Assembly: GCF_014647835.1 (NCBI RefSeq)
Contig: NZ_BMPY01000017.1
Location: forward strand, 62,001-126,000
From: Microbispora rosea subsp. aerata
GTDB lineage: Bacteria; Actinomycetota; Actinomycetes; Streptosporangiales; Streptosporangiaceae
DNA: 64,000 nt
Reading direction: 5' to 3'
A program made the position numbers and the translations under genes. The notes beneath the pieces are model-generated. The model was not told the origin of the DNA and did not search any database. It saw only the letters and a list, made by a program, of their open reading frames with translations. Below, piece after piece: positions 57,786 to 64,000 of the stretch; the first letter of the stretch is position 1; the number at the start of each line of letters is the position of its first letter.

Positions 57786-58883
57786 GTGAGCGCGTTGTTC
57801 GAGCCCCTGACCTTGCGGAGCCTGACCATTCCCAACCGCGTCTGGATGTCGCCGATGTGCCAGTACAGCGCGGCGGTGGAGGGGCCGGAGCAGGGCGTCC
57901 CCACCGACTGGCATCTCACCCATCTCGGCTCCCGCGCGGTGGGCGGGGCCGGTCTCATCATCGCCGAGGCCACGGCGGTGTCCCCCGAGGGCCGGATCAG
58001 CCCGGCCGACCTCGGGCTGTGGAACGAGCGCCAGCAGGAGGCGTTCGGCCGCATCACCCGGTTTGTCGCCGAGCACGGCGCGGTGCCCGGCATCCAGCTC
58101 GCCCACGCCGGGCGCAAGGCGTCCACCGACCGCCCGTGGCGCGGCGGCGCGCCGGTCGGCCCGGACAACCACGGCTGGCGGCCGGTCGCGCCCAGCCCGA
58201 TCCCGTTCGACGAGGGCTACCCGGTGCCGCAGGAGCTGAGCGAGGCGGACATCCGGCGGGTGGTGGACGCGTTCGCGGCTGCCGCGCGCCGCGCGCTCGC
58301 GGCGGGCTTCAAGGCGGTGGAGATCCACGGCGCCCACGGCTACCTGATCCACGAGTTCCTCTCGCCGTTCAGCAACCGGCGCACCGACGCGTACGGCGGC
58401 ACCTTCGAAAACCGGACTCGTCTCGCACTGGAGGTGGTCGACGCGGTGCGCGCCGAATGGCCGGACGAGCTGCCGGTGCTCTTCCGCGTCTCGGCCACCG
58501 ACTGGCTGAGCGAGAACCCCGAGGACCCGCGCGAGGGCTGGACGGCCGACGACACCGTACGGCTGGCCAAGGAGCTGCTCGCCCGCGGGGTGGACCTGCT
58601 CGACGTCTCCACGGGCGGCATCGCGCCGGGGGCCCGCATCCCCATGGAGCCGGGCTATCAGGTGCCGTTCGCGGCCAAGGTGAAGGCGGAGACCGACCTC
58701 GCCGTCTCGGCCGTCGGGCTCATCACCGAGCCGCGCCACGCGGAGGAGATCGTGGCCTCCGGGCAGGCCGACGCGGTGATGCTCGGGCGTGAGCTGCTGC
58801 GCAACCCCTACTGGCCCAATTTCGCGGCGCGCGAGCTGGGCGCGACGGGGCACTGGCCCAGCCAGTATCACCGGGCCCTCTGA
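57786..58883 (+). CDS. old yellow enzyme, YqjM-like NADH:flavin oxidoreductase
   Basis: A 365-aa TIM-barrel flavoprotein. SPMCQYSAAVEGPE (Cys that tunes FMN, as in YqjM), QLAHAGRKAST, EIHGAHGYLIHEFLSPFSNR (His pair that binds the substrate). Reduces alpha,beta-unsaturated carbonyls. Divergent from its likely repressor. Confidence 0.93.
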   Translation: MSALFEPLTLRSLTIPNRVWMSPMCQYSAAVEGPEQGVPTDWHLTHLGSRAVGGAGLIIAEATAVSPEGRISPADLGLWNERQQEAFGRITRFVAEHGAVPGIQLAHAGRKASTDRPWRGGAPVGPDNHGWRPVAPSPIPFDEGYPVPQELSEADIRRVVDAFAAAARRALAAGFKAVEIHGAHGYLIHEFLSPFSNRRTDAYGGTFENRTRLALEVVDAVRAEWPDELPVLFRVSATDWLSENPEDPREGWTADDTVRLAKELLARGVDLLDVSTGGIAPGARIPMEPGYQVPFAAKVKAETDLAVSAVGLITEPRHAEEIVASGQADAVMLGRELLRNPYWPNFAARELGATGHWPSQYHRAL

Positions 58884-58897
58884 ACGCGCCGCCGGCC

Positions 58898-58925
58898 GCC
58901 CCGGCGAGGACCGGCCGGCCGGGGC
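58898..58925 (+). terminator. possible terminator
   Basis: A 7-bp stem GCCCCGG/CCGGGGC (58898-58904, 58919-58925) with other CCGG pairings within. Weak, no T-tract. Confidence 0.35.
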
Positions 58926-58979
58926 AAACAGCGAGTAAGGCGGGGCGACATCGGGGCGGACCTGGGTAGGGGTCGCCGT

Positions 58980-59945
58980 ATGGTGGAGATCGGTTTCACC
59001 CTGATGTGCGAGCAGTCACCGGCGAAGGAGCTGGTGGCGGACGCGGTCGCGGCCGAGCGGGCCGGTTTCGGCTACGCGGTCGTCTCCGACCACTATTTCC
59101 CGTGGCTGGAGGAGATGGGCCACTCGCCGTACGCCTGGTCGGTGCTGGGCGCGGTGGCGCAGGCCACCGAGCGGCTGCCGCTGATGACGTACGTGACCTG
59201 CCCGATCATGCGCTACCACCCGGCGGTGGTGGCGCAGAAGGCGGCCACGATGGGGGTGCTCACCGACGGCAGGTTCACCCTCGGCGTGGGCGCGGGCGAG
59301 AACCTGAACGAGCACGTGGTCGGGCACGGCTGGCCGCCGGTCAACACCAGGCACGAGATGTTCCGCGAGGCCATCGAGGTCATCAAGGAGCTGTTCCGGG
59401 GCGGATACCGCAACTACCGCGGCGAGTATTTCGACATCGACTCGGCCCGGCTGTTCGACCTGCCCGAGCGGCCGGTGCCCGTCGCGGTCGCCGCCTCCGG
59501 TGAGCAGTCGGTGGACATCGCCGCCGAGCTCGGCGACGGCCTGGTGGCCACCGACCCGGACGGGTCGCTGGTGGAGAGGTTCGCGGCGTCCGGCGGCGAG
59601 GGCAAGCCCGTCTACGGCCAGCTCGCCGTCTGCTACGACCCCGACGAGGACGCCGCGGCCGAGCGGGCGCACCGCCTGTGGCGCTGGTCGGTGACCGGCT
59701 GGAAGGTCATGTCGGAGCTGCCCGCGCCGGTCAGCTTCGCCGCCGCGACCGAGACCGTACGGCCGCGGGACGTGGCGGCGAAGGTGCCCTGCGGCGCGGA
59801 CGTGGACGCCGTGGTCGAGGCCGCGCGACGCTACACCGAGGCCGGCTTCACCCATCTCTCGATCGTGCAGGTCGGGCGGGAGCGCCAGCGGGAGTTCTTC
59901 GAGTGGTCGGAGAAGGAGCTCCTGCCCGCGCTCCGGGATCTGTAG
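58980..59945 (+). CDS. F420-dependent luciferase-like oxidoreductase (TIGR03557-type)
   Basis: A 321-aa protein: VEIGFTLMCEQSPAKELVAD, VVSDHYFPWLEEMGHSPYAW, LGVGAGENLNEHVVGHGWPP. The F420-dependent glucose-6-phosphate dehydrogenase-like class. Cofactor F420 is expected in this phylum. Substrate unknown. Confidence 0.9.
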   Translation: MVEIGFTLMCEQSPAKELVADAVAAERAGFGYAVVSDHYFPWLEEMGHSPYAWSVLGAVAQATERLPLMTYVTCPIMRYHPAVVAQKAATMGVLTDGRFTLGVGAGENLNEHVVGHGWPPVNTRHEMFREAIEVIKELFRGGYRNYRGEYFDIDSARLFDLPERPVPVAVAASGEQSVDIAAELGDGLVATDPDGSLVERFAASGGEGKPVYGQLAVCYDPDEDAAAERAHRLWRWSVTGWKVMSELPAPVSFAAATETVRPRDVAAKVPCGADVDAVVEAARRYTEAGFTHLSIVQVGRERQREFFEWSEKELLPALRDL

Positions 59946-59957
59946 CCCCCGCCCGCC

Positions 59958-60938
59958 TCACCTGTCCAGCCCAGCGGTCTCCGGCTCCATCCGCGTGGCG
60001 GCGCGACGCCAGGGCAGCGCGGGCAGGCCGCACCGCACGCGCAGGACCATCCAGACGGCCGGGGCGAGCAGCAGCACGGCGAGCAGCACCCAGACGGTCT
60101 CGGCGTTGCCGACGCCGAACATCTTCAGCGCCGAGGCGAGCAGCACGAACGCCAGGACACGGCGGATCAGCCCGCCGGGGGCGCGGGAGGAGATCCGCGA
60201 GCCGAGGTAGACGCCGGGGATCGAGCCGGCCAGCAGCGCCAGTGTGATCGACAGCGTGAACTCGCCGAACAGCAGGTGGCCGATCGCGGCCGACATGACG
60301 AGCGGCACGGCCTGGACGAGGTCGGTCCCGACGAGCTGGTTGGCCTTCAGCGTGGGGTAGAGGGCCAGCAGGGCCACGATGATCAGCGATCCCGAGCCGA
60401 CCGAGGTGATGCCGACCACCAGCCCGCCGACGACCCCCACCAGCGCGGTCGGCAGCGGCCGTACGGTGACGGACGGCATCTCGGTCGCGGCCGGTTCGCC
60501 GGGGGCGGCGGTGCGGCGGCCGGTCTCGGGGGTGCGGCCCTCGGCGCGGTCGCGCATGGCGAGATAGCCGCGTACGGCCAGCCCGCCCGCCGCGATCAGC
60601 AGCGCGACGCCGAGGCCGGTCTGGATCACCTGCTGCACGCCCTCGCCCTCGCCGAGGGCGCGGGCGATGAGCACGCCGCAGAACGCCGCGGGGACCGAGC
60701 CCGCGCACAGCCAGGCGACGAGCTTGAGGTTGACCGTTCCGCGGCGCAGGTGCACCAGGCTGCCCACCGGTTTCATGACGGCGGCGGCGACGAGGTCGCT
60801 GGAAACGGCGGCGAGGGGCGGCACGCCGAAGAACGTCACGAGCATCGGCGTCATCAGGGCGCCGCCGCCCATCCCGGTCAGGCCGACGACGACGGCGACC
60901 AGGAACGAGCCGATCGCCATGGTGTAGTCGAAATGCAC
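59958..60938 (-). CDS. TSUP-family (TauE/SafE) transporter
   Basis: A 326-aa protein with eight or nine helices; two internal repeats beginning FLVAVVVGLTGMGGGALMTP and VVGGLVVGITSVGSGSLIIV. Possible export of sulfite or organosulfonates. Monocistronic. Confidence 0.9.
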   Translation of the reverse strand: MHFDYTMAIGSFLVAVVVGLTGMGGGALMTPMLVTFFGVPPLAAVSSDLVAAAVMKPVGSLVHLRRGTVNLKLVAWLCAGSVPAAFCGVLIARALGEGEGVQQVIQTGLGVALLIAAGGLAVRGYLAMRDRAEGRTPETGRRTAAPGEPAATEMPSVTVRPLPTALVGVVGGLVVGITSVGSGSLIIVALLALYPTLKANQLVGTDLVQAVPLVMSAAIGHLLFGEFTLSITLALLAGSIPGVYLGSRISSRAPGGLIRRVLAFVLLASALKMFGVGNAETVWVLLAVLLLAPAVWMVLRVRCGLPALPWRRAATRMEPETAGLDR

Positions 60939-61215
60939 GCATTAACCCTACCTAACCCATCGGAATTACGGAAACCCCCCTTTCATGGATTGATCGACTG
61001 TAGCTTCCGTGCTTAACCGGTTCGCCCCGATCGTCGGCCGCGCGCTCCGGCAGTCGCGGATCACGTCGCTCTTCCGGGCTTTCGCCTCGGGTGCAAGCCC
61101 CTGTTGACGCGGTGGTCGCGGGCGGAATACCGTGGCCGGGCCTTATCCGGTTAAGTGACAGGTTTCCGTGCAAGAAAGCGGGAGCAGACGTGGTTGAGGG
61201 GCCCGGGATGCGGCG

Positions 61216-62139
61216 ATGACCGTCCTCGCGGTGGACATCGGCGGCACCAAGTTCGCCGCCGCGGCCGTCGCACCCGACGGCGAGATGCTGGCCCGCGCCG
61301 AGGTGCCGCTGCGCGGCCTCGCCTCGGCCGGCGAGACGCTGTCGGAGGTCGTGGGCCGGATCATCGAGCGTGTGGAGCCCGCCCGTCTCGACGGGATCGG
61401 GATCGGCTCGGCCGGGCCGCTCGACCCGCGCCGGGGCACGGTCAGCCCGGTGAACATCCCCACCTGGCGAGAGTTCCCGCTGGTGGACGCGCTGGGCGAG
61501 ATGCTGCCCGGCAGGCCCGTACGGCTCGCGGGCGACGCCCAGTGCATGGCGCTCGGGGAGTGGTGGCGCGGCCTGGGCGGAGACCGCGCGGCGCGCAGCC
61601 GGGCCATGCTCGGCGTGGTCGTCTCCACCGGAGTGGGCGGGGGTTTCGTGCTCGACGGCGTGCCGTACGTCGGCCCGACCGGCAACGCCGGGCACATCGG
61701 CCACATCACGGTCGACCCCGGCGGCGAGCCGTGCCCCTGCGGCGGCGTCGGCTGCGTCGAGACCATCGCGAGCGGCCCCGGCATGGTCCGGTGGGCCACC
61801 GCCAACGGCTGGACCGGCGAGGACGCGCGGGCGCTGGCCGCCGACGCCGGGGCCGGGCACCCCACCGCCGCGCGCGCCTTCCGGCGGGCGGCCGACGCGC
61901 TCGCCACCGCCGTGCTCACGGCGTCCGCTCTTTTCGACCTCGATCACGTCGTCATCGGAGGGGGCGTGGCCGCGGCGGGGCCGATCCTGTTCGACCCGCT
62001 CAGGCAGGCGATCGAGAGGAACGCCGGGCTCGGCTTCCTGCGGCGCCTGCGGGTGGACCCGACCTCCCTGGGCCGCGACGCCGGGCTGTTCGGCGCCGCC
62101 GCCCTCGTCCTGCTGCGGGACGGCGGCCCGGGCGCCTGA
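61216..62139 (+). CDS. ROK-family sugar kinase
   Basis: A 307-aa protein. VLAVDIGGTKFAAAAV (phosphate loop), GNAGHIGHITVDPGGEPCPC, GGVGCVETIASGP (zinc-binding ROK motif). GTGVGGG. Likely glucose or N-acetylhexosamine kinase. No transporter is next to it. Confidence 0.9.
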   Translation: MTVLAVDIGGTKFAAAAVAPDGEMLARAEVPLRGLASAGETLSEVVGRIIERVEPARLDGIGIGSAGPLDPRRGTVSPVNIPTWREFPLVDALGEMLPGRPVRLAGDAQCMALGEWWRGLGGDRAARSRAMLGVVVSTGVGGGFVLDGVPYVGPTGNAGHIGHITVDPGGEPCPCGGVGCVETIASGPGMVRWATANGWTGEDARALAADAGAGHPTAARAFRRAADALATAVLTASALFDLDHVVIGGGVAAAGPILFDPLRQAIERNAGLGFLRRLRVDPTSLGRDAGLFGAAALVLLRDGGPGA

Positions 62140-62245
62140 CGCCGGCGGGCACGCGGGCGTGACCGCCGGGCTGCCGGTTCCGCGGCGCGGGTAGTCTGAA
62201 GCGACGAAGCGATCGGGGGACCGCGGCCATGACGGGAACGCACGC

Positions 62246-63835
62246 ATGAAAGGCGCGTCCGGCTCCGCGGACCCCCGGGCCGGGCCGCCGTCCCCCGGCC
62301 TGATGGCGACGCTGCTCGAACGCAGCGGCGAGGGCGTCGTGCTGTGCGACGCGGACGGGGTCGTGACGCTGGCCAACGCGGCGGCGGTCCGCCTGGTGCC
62401 GCGGATCGAGCCGGGCCTGCCCGCGCCCGCGCCGCTCGGCGCCGCCGCGTCCGCCCCCGAGGGCCGGACCGTGACGTACGGCGGCCGGGCGATCCGGATC
62501 CGCACCGAGACGGTCGGCGACGGCCGGCTCGCCTGGTATCTCACCGATCTGCGGGCCGCGCCGCGGACCGAGTTCCTGCTGGAGGCCGGTCGGCGCCTGT
62601 CCGCCTCGCTCGACCCGTACCGGTGCGCCCGGGCGGCGACCGAGCTGGGGGCCGAATATCTGTCGGACGTGGCCGTCGTGCTGATGCGGCCCACCGCGCG
62701 ACCCCGGCTGAAATGGGTGCGCGCCCTCGCCGGCGGCCACGCCCCGGAGGAGGGCACGCTGCCTGTTGCCGCGGCGGCGCGGGTGCCCGGCCTGATCGAC
62801 GCGCTCTCGGGCCGGGGCGACGGCGGCGGAAGAGAAGGACGGCAGGACCCGGACGGCATGCCCGACTGGCTGCTGCCGGAGGAGTTCGGCCCGTACGGCG
62901 ACCCGCTGGTGCTCCCGCTGCCCGGCAACGACGGGCCCGCCGGGGCGATGGCGCTCGTCCGCCGCGCCGGACGGCCGCCGTTCGACGACGACGACCGGGT
63001 GATGGCGCGCGACCTCGCGAGCCGGGCCGGGACCGCGATCTCGGCGGGCCTGCTGTTCCGCGAGCAGAGCAAGGTCAACGCCATCTTGACCGGCGATCTG
63101 CTGCCGCCCGACCTGCCGGAGATCGCGGGCATGCGGCTGGCCGGCCTGCTGCGGGCCTCGCGGCAGGCGGGCGCGATCGGCGGCGACTTCTACGACGTCT
63201 ACCTGCCGGAGCCGGCGCCCGAGAGCGAGATCGTGGAACGGCCGCCGCTGGTCATCTTGGGCGACGTCTGCGGCAAGGGCGCCCACGCGGCGGTCCTGGC
63301 CGGTCAGGTCCGCCACAGCCTGCGCACGCTCCTGCTGCTGGAAAGCCGCCCCGACCGGCTGCTCGAACTGCTCAACCGGTCGCTGCTGGCCTCTCCGTCG
63401 CCGAACTCCTACGTCACGCTGGTCGTCGCGGCGCTGCGGACCGCCCCGGGAGACCACGTGCTGGTGGACCTGGCCGTGGCGGGACACCCGCCGCCGCTGG
63501 TCCTGCGCGACGACGGCACCGTGGAGGAGGCCACCGCCCACGGCTCCATGCTCGGCGCGGTGAAGCGGATCACCCTGTGGCGGGCCACCGTGGATCTCGC
63601 GCCCGGCGAGGTGTGCCTGCTGTACAGCGACGGCATCACCGAGGCGTTCGGCGGTCCGGGCGGCCGGGAGATGTTCGGCGACGAGCGGCTGAAGGAGGCG
63701 CTGGCGGCCTGCGCGCGTCTGCCGGCCGAGGCCGTGGTGGCTCGGCTGGAGCGGCTCAGCACCGAGTGGCTGGGCGGCCCGGACGGCGGGCTTCAAGACG
63801 ACCGCGCGCTGCTCGCCGTACGCGCGGGGGCCTAG
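62246..63835 (+). CDS. PP2C/SpoIIE-type phosphatase with PAS-like and GAF domains
   Basis: A 529-aa protein. PAS-like part (LLERSGEGVVLCDADGVVTL) to about 100, GAF-like part to about 275 (DRVMARDLASRAGTAISAGL), then the SpoIIE phosphatase: AIGGDFYDVY, LGDVCGKGAHAAVLAG, LYSDGITEAFG, QDDRALLAVR, with the metal-binding Asp residues. Dephosphorylates anti-sigma antagonists in partner switching. No transmembrane segment. Confidence 0.92.
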   Translation: MKGASGSADPRAGPPSPGLMATLLERSGEGVVLCDADGVVTLANAAAVRLVPRIEPGLPAPAPLGAAASAPEGRTVTYGGRAIRIRTETVGDGRLAWYLTDLRAAPRTEFLLEAGRRLSASLDPYRCARAATELGAEYLSDVAVVLMRPTARPRLKWVRALAGGHAPEEGTLPVAAAARVPGLIDALSGRGDGGGREGRQDPDGMPDWLLPEEFGPYGDPLVLPLPGNDGPAGAMALVRRAGRPPFDDDDRVMARDLASRAGTAISAGLLFREQSKVNAILTGDLLPPDLPEIAGMRLAGLLRASRQAGAIGGDFYDVYLPEPAPESEIVERPPLVILGDVCGKGAHAAVLAGQVRHSLRTLLLLESRPDRLLELLNRSLLASPSPNSYVTLVVAALRTAPGDHVLVDLAVAGHPPPLVLRDDGTVEEATAHGSMLGAVKRITLWRATVDLAPGEVCLLYSDGITEAFGGPGGREMFGDERLKEALAACARLPAEAVVARLERLSTEWLGGPDGGLQDDRALLAVRAGA

Positions 63836-63893
63836 CGATGGCCCGCCCCGCCCGGCCGGGCCCGCGTCGAGACCGTTTTGCGACAATGTGCGG

Positions 63894-64000
63894 GTGAGCA
63901 GGCGTGCCGTCGCCGTCCGCGTCGAGGGGATCGTGCAGGGGGTCGGCTTCCGGCCCTTCGTGTACGGCCTCGCCACGCGGCTCGGCCTGGCCGGGCTGGT
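63894..64000 (+). CDS. hypF: carbamoyltransferase HypF (5' end only)
   Basis: The window cuts it after 35 codons. GTG 63894: VEGIVQGVGFRPFVYGLATR is the acylphosphatase-like N-terminal domain signature of HypF. HypF makes thiocarbamate for [NiFe]-hydrogenase CN/CO ligands, so hyp or hydrogenase genes probably follow to the right. Confidence 0.85.
   Translation, partial: MSRRAVAVRVEGIVQGVGFRPFVYGLATRLGLAGL

Overview
The window is high-GC actinobacterial chromosome. Coding regions are strongly GC-biased at third positions and GTG starts and four-base stop/start overlaps are common. A GlnII-type glutamine synthetase, a DUF574-type methyltransferase, F420-type oxidoreductases, DUF1707, an IdeR-type iron box and a Zur-type box all fit a filamentous, Streptosporangiales/Streptomyces-like actinomycete. 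That taxonomic call is inferred from gene content. No intact mobile element, CRISPR array, rRNA or replication origin is visible.

Layout, left to right. 0-2 kb: decayed accessory DNA, with an integrase C-terminal remnant and a PIN toxin/antitoxin pair whose toxin carries a one-base frameshift. 2-5.3 kb: an OmpR-type two-component system (TCS1), divergent from a small lipoprotein gene that has an 11-bp tandem direct repeat upstream. 5.3-10 kb: an unusual four-gene, translationally coupled envelope operon (proline-rich membrane protein, PrsW-like membrane protein, small secreted membrane protein, 753-aa anchored exoprotein) with a locally AT-rich segment. 10-16.5 kb: a lipoprotein, a secreted class C-like serine hydrolase, a D,D-carboxypeptidase, a second OmpR-type system (TCS2) and a truncated M1-peptidase lipoprotein. 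The carboxypeptidase and the M1-like gene share upstream elements, which suggests a TCS2 regulon. 16.5-18.2 kb: GNAT, ArsR and ArsI/CadI arsenic genes. 18.2-27.6 kb: a subtilase, a DUF1707 protein, a class A beta-lactamase, a class A PBP, a STAS protein, an NlpC/P60 hydrolase and small proteins.

27.7-31.8 kb is a core segment: tRNA-Thr, tRNA-Met, rpmG (zinc type), hadA/hadB-like MaoC genes, murB, then a yybP-ykoY-type manganese riboswitch ahead of a TMEM165/GDT1 transporter. 31.8-40.7 kb holds a large LuxR-family ATPase regulator, deoC with two aldehyde dehydrogenase paralogs (the second lacks the catalytic half) and a small Cys-rich ORF between them, a short Rho paralog with a C-rich repeat-bearing leader, and a LURP-one-like protein. 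40.8-44.8 kb is a siderophore-iron ABC importer behind an iron box. 44.9-49.9 kb holds PspC, lipB, a PfkB-family protein lacking the catalytic Asp, DUF72, glnII and glpQ. 49.9-53.5 kb is a zinc ABC importer behind a Zur-type box. 53.5-64 kb holds a stand-alone CBM48, a DUF574 methyltransferase, a quinone oxidoreductase, a molybdopterin oxidoreductase, an ArsR/old-yellow-enzyme divergent pair with two matching palindromes, an F420-type oxidoreductase, a TSUP transporter, a ROK kinase, a SpoIIE-type phosphatase and the start of hypF.

The most promising new observations are the shared GATACACGG repeats plus 5'-UTR hairpin upstream of two envelope genes flanking TCS2, the four-gene PrsW-like operon at 5.4-9.9 kb, and the short Rho with a tandem-repeat C-rich leader. 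Motifs were read by eye; no alignment or database search was run.
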